The notes: generated by a model not told the origin, from the letters alone. 64,000 bases of DNA from Laguncularia racemosa (GCA_037954665.1 JBBMOL010000549.1:110489-174488); one strand, 5' to 3'. Numbered from the stretch's first letter, positions 34,430-45,807 are shown. Translations and numbers: made by a program.

Positions 34430-35610
34430 ATGTACCAATGTAATGTCTAGTAATTGTAGCACACTTGCTTCACAAAAACAATTCACGCCAAAAACCAACT
34501 CACTCCGCCACTTATACACTTTACACACAACACACTAAATTTACGCAACAAGAATATGTTGCAACCCTTCACTTCCAAGGTAGGAACAAACAACAACTAA
34601 CTAATAGGCTTCTTTAAATTGCAACAACAACAAGAAACGGCAACAACAACTATACACTTCCACATACACGGCAACAATTTTTACAAGTGACACCCTTAAT
34701 GCAACTTTGCCACAAATGGTAAGAATCAATTTCAAATTCAAATGAAATATATTCAATACCAATCTTAACTACTTGAAGTAAATGGATGTGTTTCAATTCA
34801 AATTGTTTCCTCTTCTTCCACGCAAATTCAATTCTGGAAATTATACACTTCCACTTCCAATTTGCACACACAACACCATATACACTCTTACACACTCACG
34901 GTGCACTTTGTCCACTTCAACACAATTTTTCAACCGAAATTAACATAAGAAAGGCAGCATTTAAATTTGAAAATCAATCCTCTTCACTAATTGCAACTCC
35001 TCCACATTTGGTAAGATGCAAATTTTCAAATTCAAACAAGCACAATTAACTCCCTCACTCTTAATGCTTGTTTTGAAATCAAATAACTTCCTTTCTTACA
35101 CACTAATCAAATCTGAAAATTGCACATATCCTTCCACAATTCCGAATTCAACAATGCAAAATAAACACAATTCTCTTCCTACACAATTGCACTTCCTAAC
35201 TTGCACTAACTTTCCTCCTCCTTCCTCACGTAAACAACACACGGCAAGGATGAAGACAATAACCAAACTTTTCTTTCAAATCAGAAGCTTCATTTATCCT
35301 CTTCAACAAAGATCAATCACATAAATATCAAGGTAACAACAACAAAATACATTCAATTGTTCCGAATTTCCACTCTCCTACAATTCGGTTAACAATGGTA
35401 TGACAAAAACTTCAATTCTCAAACTTCAATCAACATAACCCTTCTCATCAACCTTCAAGTAACTCACGGCAAGATGAAATTAAAACAATCAATTTCCGAA
35501 AACTCAATTGCAACAATCCCTCCTCTTAAACCTTAAGCAACTCACGGCAAGATGAAGATAACAAAATTAACTTTCAAAATCCCAATTGCAACAATCCCTC
35601 CTCTTAAACC
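34430..35610 (-). mobile_element. Element J leader, about 1.2 kb, no gene seen
   Basis: A- and C-rich on the plus strand. Matches the leaders of H and K in order. Contains recurring AACTCACGGCAAGATGAA blocks (35465, 35530), a short local repeat. Confidence 0.6.
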
Positions 35611-35632
35611 TGTAGCTCTGATGCCAAAAAGA

Positions 35633-36712
35633 TGATGTGCCTATTTCCAAGATTAAGCACATGCAAACAAGATTAAAAGACACACAAACAATGCCAATCA
35701 ATCTAGTCCTCAAATGGCGCAAATCCTTAACACTTGTAACCAATTTTTCAATGATGATGTGTTTGAATCTTAAATCCAAATTTGATATAGCTCTGATACC
35801 AAAAGATGATGTGCCTAAAGGGGGGTCAAGCACAATCAACTAAAAAGGGAATGAATTGTCAATGATCAACCACGCCACAAACAAAGGAAATGACTCAAAA
35901 TTCCTCAAGAAACCGAAATATTGATGAACAACAATATATGATATAACGTTGATTGCAAGAATGAAAATGAAATGGGATTCAATTTCAATTCAAAATTCCT
36001 TCAAATTCCGAATCTTAGAACCCTAATTTCATAAGAACAAAAAGTACATAAAAGTAACTAAATCCTCACCAGATATGACTCACTAGTTTGGAATTAGGAT
36101 CAACTTGTAATTTGTTGATATAACACACAACAAATCCAAGCTAACTCGCCACAATTTCACTAAGGAAATTGATAAGAGCAAATGCTTGAAAGAGGCACTC
36201 TCTCTCACGGCACAAAGGGGGTGTTTTTCCAAATGTTCAAAAAGCTCCTCAAAAACCCTAATTTGCAAGTATGTATACTTGCACCCTTTAGGGTTAGAAT
36301 GACTAAAAAATCACAACTATGCCACTATAGGGTGGCCGGTCCTAAAGGTAAAATACAACCAAATAAAATGTCCCATAAAGCTTACAAAATAAATGGTTCA
36401 AACATAAATTACAAGTAAAGAAAATAATCTTCGGCAGGCTAGCTTCATGATGGAATCCGTCGGTTCAACTCATCGCCGGTTCAGGTCGGTCCATAGATAA
36501 CCCACAAGCTGAGTCTTAGTGAGTTTATCCATCGCCTTGTGAAACCAAATAAGCATACCTGTTGGAATATACAATTCATGAATAAGATAAAAGAGGTTAG
36601 ATAATAATTTATTCCGAGGTTGATCTGCTTGAAATGGGCCCTCATTGCCAAGATTTGAAATCCTTCAATTTTTGTCCTAATGATAGGTCTTGTCGGATTT
36701 TGATTCCCATCA
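35633..36712 (-). mobile_element. Element J 5' LTR (extended LTR2, one unit)
   Basis: Minus-strand LTR from TGATGGGAATC (36712) to CACATCA (35633). Usual end at 35807; the 174-bp extension includes primer-site copy GCTCTGATACCAAAAGA (35789-35806). The working primer site is GCTCTGATGCCAAAAAGA at 35615-35632. TATA palindrome variant at 36265-36282. Confidence 0.88.
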
Positions 36713-36980
36713 TGATTTGAGGACAAATCCTTTTCAAGAGTAGGGGAATGATGAAAGCCATGATGGGAGTCAAGCTAGAAGGTGGAATGTGGATCCTCTT
36801 GAAGTGCCACCTGGACCAATCACAAGAACTCGAGCGAAACGATTCAAGGAAGCACTTAACGGGCTAATAAAGGATATCCAAGAAGCCGAAAAAGATTGGA
36901 GGAACCATGAGAATGACCTTGCATTTGCACAAGTCATTCAAGGAGATCAAAGCATAGGAGATCAAAGCTGCCGGCCTTGA
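36713..36980 (+). pseudogene. Element C Pol C-terminus running into the 3' LTR
   Basis: After J the C frame resumes with DLRTNPFQE, one stop (TAG at 36740), then GNDESHDGSQARRWN and DPLEVPPGPITRTRAKRFKEALNGLIKD, ending near 36980 inside the LTR that starts at 36749. It shows that the LTR1 5' end is coding in the 3' position. Confidence 0.75.
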
Positions 36981-37506
36981 CAACGTTGGCTTAAACGCTG
37001 CCGGCTTTGAACCGGCATTGCAATTAGAGCGCGACAGAGGGACTACACCGGCTGCTACGCCGCTGGCCTATATACCCGGTGTACATCCTATGCCGGCTAC
37101 TACGCTGCCGACGTACATTGCCTGTTTGTTATTTTTCCGCAACTTTATTATGTTATGTTGTTTTAGGCTTTTGTTTTACGAGTTGTAAACCCTATTAAAA
37201 GCTGCTAGGGTTGGAAAATAGAATATAGAACATACATATAACATTAAATAACACAATTTGAGGGAATTCCTCTCTTGGTTCTCCAAAGAACTTCTCTTGA
37301 ACCTATCGGATTTCTTCTGTGGTGTTCAAACCAGACTTATCAATCGGTCTTTCATCCCGATTGTGGCGTCAACAAAATATACCAAGGTTCTTGCCTCATC
37401 TATAGGCAACGGGTCACAGTTCCACTTTGATTGTTTTGGCATCTTGGGTTGTAATTCCAAACGTATTGGTATAGGGTTTCGTCATACGTGGGCGTGGTTC
37501 GTATCA
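36749..37506 (+). mobile_element. Element C 3' LTR (LTR1)
   Basis: 758 bp, TGATGAAAGCC to TTCGTATCA, followed by target duplication CACTC. The TATA core TATTAAAAG between AAACCC and CTAGGGTT lies near 37190-37210. The tacacgg repeat array of B is replaced here by CCGGC-rich sequence (36965-37110), including repeats of GCCGGC / CTACGCCG. Confidence 0.92.
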
Positions 37507-37965
37507 CACTCGCCACAACCCTATATTAGAATTGATAAGAGTGTTTTGTAGAGAGAAAACCCTTACACATGAAAAGAGGCAACTGCCAAAATGATATTCA
37601 AAGTCCCCTTGTGTTCCCTTTTTACAAGTATTTATACTTGTTCTAAATATGGAAAAATTAACAAAAGAAAATAGCTACATAAGGTCGGTTCTGCCATGGT
37701 CAATGGAATAATGTATAGCCGGTTTCTTCTTGATTTATTTAAGTCCATGAATCACTCACAAGCCAAGCACTAGTGTGTTTGCTCGCCGTCCTGTAATATC
37801 GACAAATGTACCTGATGAAATGCAAAATAATTATATAAAGTAAACAAAGACACTAAACGAATGTCTTCAGGTTCCAATTGTTCAAAAAGTATCCTCATCA
37901 CTAAGTTTTGTAGTCCTCTGGCTGTTGCTCTTATTATAGGTCCTACAGATGTATAATTCCCATCA

Positions 37966-39015
37966 TCTCCTCGGGCCTATGGAAGATTTTCCCTCAAATC
38001 TTATAGGTCTTCATGAATGTCATCTCGTATATATGGTAATAGGTCTGCAACATTAAATGTAGCAAAGACGCCATATCCTCCTAGCAATTGTAACCTGTAT
38101 GCATTATTTTTTATGTGCTTTATAACTTTGAAAGGTCCATCTGCTCTAGGTGAAAGCTTCTGTGACTTTTTATGAGGAAACCTGTCTTTGTTGAGATTAA
38201 TCCAGACTAGATCACCTGGATTATAAATCCTGCTTTTTCTTTTTTTGTTGCCCTGAAGTTTCTACTAATCTTAAGTTTTTTGAAGATATTCAATCATCCT
38301 TTGGTGAAGTTTTTGAATCTCCTTAGCTCGTTCTACTCCACTCAAGCTTTCTTCCCTTATTTCTGGACTAGCTATTAAATCTAATGGAAAAGTAGGATTA
38401 TAGCCATATACGACTTCAAAGGGAGACTTACTAGTTGAACTATGAGTTGACCTATTGTAAACGAACTCAACTATAAGGAGACATAAGTCCTAATCAGTAA
38501 GATTATTACCGATCATTGCTCTTAGTAAGGCACCAAGAGTATGATTAACAACCTCTGTACCAAGTCTTTTCCATAGTGTCTTCCAAGAAACTTAGTGTCT
38601 CTATCAGACACTATGCTGTGTGGAATACCATATAGTTTTTACAATTTCTTGCACAAAAAGGTTAGCGATAAAAAGTCCATCATCCATTTTGTGGCAAGGC
38701 ACAAAATGTGACATTTTACTGAAGCGATCAACAACAACCATAATGGAATCATTTCCTCTCTGTGTCCTAGGTAGACCCAAAACAAAATCCATACTAATAT
38801 CATTCCAAGGTTGTGTAGGTAGGCATATATTCACCTTAAACTCCGTTATTTTCTTTTGCCCTCTTATAGATACCACACCTTTCCAATACCATATGGACAT
38901 CCTTCATCATAACCCTTTAGTAAAAATGCTCCTTCAACAACTTCAAAGTTCTCTTTCCACCAAAATGACCAGATAATCCTCCAGCATGAGCTTCCCTCAC
39001 CAATAACTCTCTAAG
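37966..39015 (-). pseudogene. Element E integrase and Pol C-terminus
   Basis: Minus-strand continuation from 48736 across F. LRELLVREAHAGGLSGHFG (zinc-finger histidines), a damaged CC part, DISMDFVLGLPRTQRGNDSI, MVVVDRFSKMSHFVPCHK, then TEVVN, NRSTHS, FEVVYGYNP, GDLVWINL, LSPRADGPFKV and a tail that enters the LTR at 37965. Frameshifts and stops (for example near 38600 and 38260) are present. All three integrase catalytic regions can be located, although the second one is in a broken frame. Confidence 0.75.
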
Positions 39016-39230
39016 AGACTTGATAAGTCGCAAAATACCCTTATCTAGAGTAATGAAATTGTGCTTTATTATTGAATTTTTAGATGATTTGTTGAAGAAA
39101 AGGATGCTTAATGGAATGAATGTCAATTTCAGGATTTTCTAGAGTATTTTGGAGCTAAGGGAAGGAGTTTTGAAGAGTCGGATCAAGTTTGGGAGGAATT
39201 GGATACAATACATGTGAAGAAAAGAATTCT

Positions 39231-39560
39231 GGAAAGTACACAAGCGAGATACACGCCCATGTACTTTGCTTGTGTATACTGAAGTGGATGTCTGGAAAGT
39301 ACACGAGTGAGATACATGCCCATGTACTTTGTTTGTGTATATTGAAGTGGATGTCTGGAAAGTACACGAGCAAAGTACACGCCCATGTACTACTTTGCTT
39401 GTGTATCTAAGTTTTGCTGCTGTGCAACGATGTTTCAAATACACGACCAATGTACACTCCCATGTACTTACTCGTGTATATTCACATAAGGACGCTTGGA
39501 AGAAAGCACGAGATACACGAACGAGATACACTACTCGTGTACCCGCTCGTGTATGTATCC
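39231..39560 (+). repeat. 63-bp palindrome array in F LTR
   Basis: Units start at 39231, 39294 and 39357. Each has GGAAAGTACACAAGCGAGAT, then ACACGCCCATGTACTTTGCT, then TGTGTAT and GAAGTGGATGTCT. The two halves of GTACACAAGCGAGATACA.. and ..TGTACTTTGCTTGTGTAT pair over about 20 bp with a 3-5-base loop. Further degenerate copies reach 39560. The 3' LTR holds the same array at 47449-47770. Confidence 0.85.
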
Positions 39561-39565
39561 AACCC

Positions 39566-39582
39566 GGGTACATGTATAAATA
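39566..39582 (+). promoter_or_regulatory. F LTR TATA box
   Basis: TGTATAAATAGACC follows the palindrome array directly. The same sequence is in the 3' LTR near 47788. Confidence 0.65.
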
Positions 39583-40525
39583 GACCATTAGTTGCCCTAC
39601 AAAGGAGGTTACGAATTTTGTACTTGCTCTGACTCTCATAACAGCAGGGGAAAGAAGATTCCGTCAAATCAAAAGGAGATTGAAGACCCACGAAGAAGAA
39701 GATTCTATCTTTAAGGGATGTGACTATGAATTTTATTTATTCTTCCAGTAATTGTATTTCGTTTGTCCAATTTATGGAGGAGTAGACTCTAAATCTAGAT
39801 TTTATTCGAAACTTCTCTGTCATGTGATGAAGATTCGGTTTTTAATGTGAAGTTGTTGACTTTCTTATGATTAATTGCATGCCCTTCAATTGTTTCTTAG
39901 ATTCATAGATCCAGAATATGAATTTATGCATGATATCATATTAGTTAATTGAGAAATTGCTTTTATGATTAGATTTAATGCAATTAATGAGATTTGATTG
40001 TTCTTCTAGAGATAGGAAACAAGAGTCTTCTGTTTACATCGATTATTTTGATGCGAATTCATGTGCTTTATGCAATTCTAGGTTGCTATTAATTAAGGAG
40101 AGATCCTATTTGATAAACCTAGGATTAGATAGGTTAATATACTTGAGAAAGTAGTTAACTTAACTAGGGAATTCGATAGTATAAGAAGTCAATTACGTCA
40201 ATCTTTATAAATCTAATGAATTACATGATAGAGAAGGAGTAGAATAAGATCTAGGTTGCTTTTGTTAATTGATAAATCTTCTGAACCATTGTTGTTAGTG
40301 AGTTATTAGTTTTAAGATTAGAGTAATTAAGTTTCAACCAACATATTTAAGCGTCGGTTAGATAATAGGAACGGAGTTAGTACTAGTAGTTGGTGTATCT
40401 CTATGGGACAACCCTGTACTTGACACTATATTACGTCCACGGTAGGTACACTTGCCTATTGCAACGTAGTTAGAATTAGGAACAAGCATTATAAATATTA
40501 AAACTACGATTGGCAACGATCAAGT

Positions 40526-40547
40526 TTTTGATGCCGTTGCCAGGGAT
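40526..40547 (+). other. Element F primer-binding site (Asp tRNA type)
   Basis: TTTGATGCCGTTGCCAGGGA, after the LTR end, differs in three positions from TGGCGCCGTTGCCGGGGA, the Asp-tRNA complement used by Athila elements. Confidence 0.75.
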
Positions 40548-40669
40548 ACGCCAATATTAGAAACACTTTTTACTTATTAATTTAACCAATTTATTTCTTT
40601 CTTATCTTTTTTCCCTTTTCTTCCTGAGAATTTGGAGCTCATAATTGATTTGTATTACGTTTACAGTGC

Positions 40670-42160
40670 ATGACCAGAAGTCGCTCCAAGGAACTGGCTG
40701 TTTTTAATCCTGAGCCAGAGAAAATTATTTGTCGTTATCAGAAAAAGCAACACTCGACTGAGTCAACATCATTTGGTATTCAAGGAGAATCACTGAAGGA
40801 AGAAATGGCTGATCAATTCAATAATCGTGCTCAAGAGCTGAATCAAGGAAATGTTGTTGTGGATCCCTCGAATCATCAACTGGTTGATAATAGAGATGGT
40901 CGAGTTAATGAGCTACCTAGAACCAATTCTGATTTTGCCAGGCCAAACTTGATAGGCGTTAGCTCTAACATAGTTCGTCCTCGAGTGGAGGTAAATAATT
41001 TTGAACTTAAGCCCGCCGTGATTCAGATGGTGTGGCAATATACTCAATTTGATGGTTTACAGGATGAAGATCCAAATGCGCATATCCAACTCTTTCTGGA
41101 GATATGCGATACCTTCAAATTTAATGGAGTTAGTGATGATGCGATCCACCTCAGGCTCTTCCCATTCTCTTTGAAAGGCAAGGCTAAGCAGTGGTTAAAT
41201 TCTTTACCGAGGAACTCCATTACTACATGGCAAGGTCTGATTAAGAAGTTTATGCACAAATTCTTCCCTCCTTCAAAGACCACTAAACTTCGAGCTGAGA
41301 TTTAATCTTATCATCAGTATGACATGGAGACTTTGTATGAAACCTAGGAGAGATTCAAGGACTCAATGCGGAAATGCCCACACCATGGGATCCTAGAGTG
41401 GCTTCAAAATCAGATATTTTATAATGGGTTGAACTATCAAACGAGACAAACAATAGATGCCGCAGCTGGTGGCACCTTGAACCATAAAACTCCTGAAGAA
41501 AGTTTGACTCTTTTTGAAGATATGGCCGTGAATAATTATGAATGGTCACATGGTAGGGGCAGAGAAAAGAAGGTGGCAGGCATTCTTGAAGTGGATGTGG
41601 CAACTTCTATCATGTCCAAAGTTGAGGCTTTATCTAGAAAGATCGATGGGTTGGCTGTCTCACAACATCAGCTAGCTATTATGGAACCCTCAGGTGGTGA
41701 GGAAGGGCAAACAGAGCAAGTGGATTGTTTGGGAAACCCAATTCGGCCCAAAACAATCCATGCAGCAATACTTATAACCCAGGATGGAGAAATCACCCAA
41801 ATTTTTCTTGGACTAACAACAGTAATAATCAGAAGGGCAATCCGAATCCTCCACCAGGTTATCAGAGGCCAATGGTCCAAAGTTCTAAACCGCCAATTGA
41901 AGATCTCCTCACAAAATTCATCAAGGATTCAGAAGACCGACAGAAGTCCTTAGATTTGATTCTGAAAAATCAGGACTCGGCTTCGAAGAATCATGAGGCA
42001 TCAATACACAATCTTGAAAACCAGGTCGGTCAGATAGCTAAGCTTCTATCAGAGAGATCTCAAGGTTCACTACCGAGAAACACGGAAACCAACCCAAGAG
42101 AACATGTTAAAGCTGTCACATTATAAAGTGGTAAGGAACTACAACTAAAGGTTCAAGAAG
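40670..42160 (+). pseudogene. Element F gag (Athila type), broken
   Basis: ATG 40670, MTRSRSKE. Capsid-type block DEDPNAHIQLFLEICDTFKF, LRLFPFSLKGKAKQWLNSLP and FFPPSKTTKLRAEI, a TAA at 41303, a TAG at 41344, then KCPHHGILEW, FYNGLNYQTRQTIDAAAGGT and YEWSHGRG, a frameshift near 41725, YNPGWRNHPNFSW, and a coiled-coil-like stretch IHNLENQVGQIAKLLSER, ending at TAA 42124. Order and motifs match Athila Gag. Not functional as it stands. Confidence 0.85.
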
Positions 42161-42171
42161 AAGAGAGTCAG

Positions 42172-44112
42172 GTGACTGAACCAGCAAAAGAACAAGCAGT
42201 TCTCAAAGAAGGGGGAAAGCATTCAGAAAAATCACCTAAAGAGAAATCATCATCTCCATTAATCCCAGAATACAAGCCCAATGTTCCTTATCTAGCACGA
42301 CTCAAGAAGGATAGAACAGATGGGCATTATGGCAGATTTTTAGAGATATTCAAGCAATTGCATATCAACCTTCCACTGGTTAAGGCATTATCACAAATGC
42401 CACGATATGCAAAATTTTTGAAAGAGTTGCTATCGAACAAAAGGAATCTTGAAGAGTTCTCCACTATAACTTTAGGAGGAGAATGCTCTACGGTAATTCA
42501 GAACAAACTCCCAAAGAAGTTAAAAGATCCTGGGAGCTTTACCATCCCTTGCCTGATAGGGAATTTATCTGTAGAATGAGCATTGGCTGATTTGGGAGCC
42601 AGTATTAATTTGATGCCATACAAGATGTTCCAGAAATTGGGTATTGGAGAGCCGAAATCGACCAAAATGAGTCTTCAGTTAGCCGATCGATCAGTCAAAT
42701 TCTCGAGACGAGTAGTCGAAGATGTATTAGTGAAGGTGCAGGACTTCATCTTCCCGGCAGATTTTGTCATCCTTGACATGGAAGCAGATGTGGAGGTCCC
42801 TCTTATATTGGGGAGGCCATTTTTGGCTACTGTTAGCCATAATTGATGTTGGGGATGGGAAGTTAGTGTTGAGAATGGGAAATGAAGAGGTCATAGTGAA
42901 AATTCCTGACGTCCTTAGACAAAGCTTGCACCATAATGATACATGCTATGCAATCGACTGCCTTGACTTCGCAGTTTCAGATTCATTGCAAGACTTATCG
43001 ATTAGTGGTGCATTGGAATTGTGTTTAATGAATGGGGAGAAGGAGCAACCTGAAAATATGGCGATTAGAGCAGTTGTCAATCAGCTTAATAATAATCCTG
43101 AGTTGAGAGAAGAAAGAAGCTTTGAAGGTATGAATAGATCCACCATTCAGAGATCGAAACCTTGAATTGAGGAACCACTGAGCTAGAATTGAAACAACTG
43201 CCATACTACCTTCAATATGCATTTTTGGAAGAAGATTCTAAACTTCCAGTCATAATTGCATCAAATCTGGATCAAGATCAACAGGAAAGGTTATTGCATG
43301 TCCTAAGGCAACACAAGAAAGCAATTACATGGAAAATTGCAGATATAAAGGGGATTAGCCCATCGTTTTGTACACACAAAATTTTGATGGAAGATCGTGT
43401 CAAGCCAGTGGTACAACCACAACGCCGACTTAATCCAAATATGAGAGATGTTGTAAAAAAGGAAGTCATCAAATTGCTTGATGCAAGAATGATCTACCCG
43501 ATTTCTGATAACTCATGGGTGAGCCCCATTCAAGTAGTTTGAAGAAAGGCGGTATGACAGTAGTACCGAATGAAAAAAAATGAACTCACCCCGATGAGAG
43601 CTATCACTGGATGGAGAGCTTGTATAGATTACCGCAAGCTAAATGACACATCTCGAAAGGATCATTTTCCTCTTCCATTGTGGACCAAATGCTTGAAAGG
43701 TTAGCTGGTCATGCATATTACTGTTTCCTCAATGGGATGTCTAGATATTCTCAGATTCCTATCGCACTCGAAGACCAGGAAAAGATGACATTCACATGCC
43801 CTTTTGGGACCTTCGCTTATCGACGCATGCCTTTCGGATTATGCAACGCTCCAGCCACCTTTCAGCGACGCATGATGGCTATTTTTGAGGATATGGTAGG
43901 AGACAAGAGGGAAGTTTACATGGATGATTTTTCTATTCTTGGGAATTCTTTTGATGAGTGTCTACACCATCTTGAGTTAGTGTTGCAATGTTGTGAAGAC
44001 ACTAACCTGGTCCTAAATTGGGAGAAGTGCCATTTTATGGCAAAAGAAGGTATTGTCTTGGGTTATAAAATCTCCAAGAAAGGTATTTTCAAGGTGAATT
44101 GGTCAAAGGCTT
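42172..44112 (+). pseudogene. Element F protease and RT (Athila type), broken; RNase H and IN missing
   Basis: IPEYKPNVPYLARLKK and MPRYAKFLKELLSNKR precede the protease LADLGASINLMP (about 42586), where one stop replaces a family Cys codon. Then VPLILGRPFLAT, DGKLVLRMG, and RT with VVQPQRRLNPNMRDVVKKEV, GWRACIDYRKLND, MPFGLCNAPATFQRRM and intact YMDD at 43917-43928. The frame shifts near 42840 and 43540-43680. RT ends at KGIFKVNWSKA (44112) and the sequence then jumps to 3' non-coding DNA, so RNase H and integrase are deleted. Confidence 0.85.
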
Positions 44113-44600
44113 AAGCATTACTTTGGGGACAAAACAGTTTTGGAAGAAAAGAGGAGGAGCTAAACCTCATTCTCATCTCCATTTGAGCTCCACCGATTCA
44201 TTACGTCGAGCTAACGACGTTAAACAACAGTGCTTCTTGGGAGGCAACCCATGTTGCTTAAGTAAGTTTTCTTCTTTATTTATTATTTTTTTTATTTTAT
44301 CATCCGTTGTTTTGGAGTACTTTTGCAGGACAGCAAGCTACAAAGGGGCTAACCAAGTGTGGATTCTATGAAAGTCACCTTAATAGAGCTTCTTTTAAGC
44401 TTTAAGTGTGGGGAAATTCAGGAAGGGAGGACCTTTTCAAGGGAATGCAAGATGAAGTGATGACAGGCATGTACTTTGATCTGCACAAACGGGTACACTA
44501 GTCGTGTATCCAGGTTTCTCACACATGCTAGAGGGTGTCTAAATTGACTTTGCAATACCAAAGGGAATACGTCATAGCGTGCCCTCCCGTGCACTTCAAA
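44113..44600 (+). mobile_element. Element F post-pol region, no gene seen
   Basis: Contains the stretch ACGTTAAACAACAGTGCTTC and TTGGGAGGCAACCCA (44215-44255), a 3' landmark of Athila/Tat elements also found smeared in G (about 54690-54725), a T-rich run, and TTTAAGTGTGGGGAAATTC at about 44402. Confidence 0.6.
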
Positions 44601-44625
44601 ATATGCTCATTGTGTAAATATCAGA

Positions 44626-44985
44626 GATACACGAATAAGGTACACGCTCGTGTACCTGGTCGTGTATCTAACCCACAAAATGCACAATTCGATACACGAA
44701 CAAGGTACACGCTCGTGTACTTGGTCGTGTATCTGACCCATAGAACACCCCCTTATATACACGAACAAGGTATACGCTCGTGTACCTGGTCATGTATTTA
44801 ACCCACAGAAGGCTCTCCCAGATACACGAAAAAGGTACACGCTCATGTACCTGGTTTGTGTATCTACCTACAGAATGCTCTCCCATGATACACGAACAAG
44901 GTACACGTTCGTGTATCAACCCACAGAAAGGATTCAAAGTACACGACCAAAGTACATAACCGTGTACTTTGGTCGTGTATCTAAT
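44626..44985 (+). repeat. Five-unit 65-bp array of 43-bp near-perfect palindromes
   Basis: Palindromes start at 44626, 44691, 44756, 44821 and 44887, with a variant at 44937. In each, GATACACGAACAAGGTACAC is followed by a 2-3 base centre and by its near reverse complement ending TCGTGTATC, so about 20 bases can pair. Spacers of about 22 bases hold ACCCACAGAA. The array ends about 15 bp before a TATA box at 44999. Confidence 0.9.
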
Positions 44986-44996
44986 TTTTCTGTCGT

Positions 44997-45010
44997 ACTA
45001 TAAAAGGACT
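44997..45010 (+). promoter_or_regulatory. Internal TATA box in element F
   Basis: ACTATAAAAGGAC directly downstream of the palindrome array, the same order of parts as in the F LTR. Followed at about 30 bases by a pyrimidine-rich TTCACTCTGC that could hold a start site. Inferred. Confidence 0.5.
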
Positions 45011-45138
45011 CCTCACTTCACTCTGCATTTACACGACCTATTCTCCATTCGTGTATTTGACCCACTCACTCCACTCTACTCCTCCTACCGTGGTTGTCCT
45101 TTCCACACTAACAAACTTTTCCGTTTCAAGGATTCAAG

Positions 45139-45807
45139 GTAAGTTCTCTCTTTTCTTCTTCAATACTTATTGCAATAAGGTTGCTACTCGGTTTTCTTTT
45201 ACGATACCATACATGCTTGCATCTATGACGATGGTATGATGAGTGATTTCGCATTGTGGAAGTCGATTGTTGATAGATCTGTAGACATTTTGAACTCACG
45301 TGAATGCATATATGATTGATGTCTTGAGTGGCTGCCAAATAAGTGAATCGATAGTTAAGGTTTGAACATGAATATTGGGGATTTTGATTTTTGTGGGTTT
45401 CTGGAACAATGTTGTTGTGTTTCTTTTCCGATCTTCTTCTTAGAAACCAAGTTATGAGGCCATTTTGTTTTTTATGATCACTAAACTATCGCACCTAGCT
45501 TCTTAGAATCAAGATTCGAACTTTATCATTTGATGATGCTTTGGGTGTGTTGTAGTTACATTGTTGGCCTTCAGGAAGTAGGTTGATAATAGACTAAAGC
45601 CACAAAACCTGATTGTAAGCGTTCCTATGGTAATTTGTGCATGTACTAGATGGGCAGATACACAACTAGGTACACGGTTGTGTACCCTGGTTGTGTATCT
45701 CAACCGTGCTATCCTCCTCCTTATTTTGGAAACCCAAGCAAGTCCTATCATTTTCTTTGTGTACTTAACAAACCTACCCTATTTTGAGACCATTGTGATT
45801 GATTCAG
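45139..45807 (+). other. Putative intron before the third ORF of element F
   Basis: CAAG|GTAAGTTCTC at 45135-45148 is a consensus plant donor. GATTGATTCAG ends at 45807 and the ATG of the next ORF starts at 45808. 669 bp, AT-rich. Splicing is inferred. Confidence 0.45.

Larger units (their letters stand above)
32510..36712 (-). mobile_element. Element J: short LTR2 element with perfect target duplication TGATT
   Basis: Flanked by TGATT at 32505-32509 and 36713-36717. On the minus strand: 5' LTR 36712-35633 (1080 bp), primer site 35632-35615, leader to 34408, short coding region 34407-33704, 3' LTR 33703-32510 (1194 bp). It has no protease, RT or IN. Removing it restores DVGDD-LRTNPFQE at the end of C Pol. 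Confidence 0.93.
26741..37506 (+). mobile_element. Element C: complete LTR1-family Ty3/gypsy element
   Basis: Full structure with perfect target duplication CACTC at 26736-26740 and 37507-37511. 5' LTR 26741-27450 (710 bp), primer site 27453-27465, gag-pol 27926-32504, polypurine region GAGTAGGGGAA at 36738-36748 and 3' LTR 36749-37506 (758 bp). J is nested between the end of pol and the polypurine tract. The LTRs differ by point changes and by insertions in the 3' copy near 36950-36965 and 37060-37090, so this is not a very recent insertion. Confidence 0.93.
26522..37965 (-). mobile_element. Element E 3' LTR (diverged LTR2), split by element C
   Basis: E LTR pieces are 26522-26740 and 37507-37965, about 675 bp together. 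On the minus strand it starts TGATGGGAATTATAC at 37965 just after GGCCCGAGGAGA and ends at TATCA (26522), next to D. Shared LTR2 landmarks are the TATA palindrome ACAAGTATTTATACTTGT (37624-37641), the short inverted GCGAGT stretch and the coding tail (PIIRATARGLQNLVMR near 37945-37900). C is inserted inside it. Confidence 0.75.
39021..40522 (+). mobile_element. Element F 5' LTR
   Basis: TGATAAGTCGC to GGCAACGATCA. U3 has three 63-bp palindrome units from 39231, further TACACGA / CGTGTA pairs to 39560, then the TATA box GTATAAATAGACC near 39569-39581. Confidence 0.92.

Noticed and set aside
39139..39639. Minus-strand 166-residue frame over the F 5' LTR
   Set aside because: Produced by translation of the 63-bp palindrome array; frames of like composition appear on both strands there and in the 3' LTR (47400-47744).
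41044..41283. Minus-strand frame opposite F gag
   Set aside because: Shadow of the conserved Athila capsid region on the other strand.
44626..44985. Regular palindromic repeats with spacers, CRISPR-like
   Set aside because: Spacers are alike rather than unique, there are no cas genes, and the context is an Athila-like plant element.
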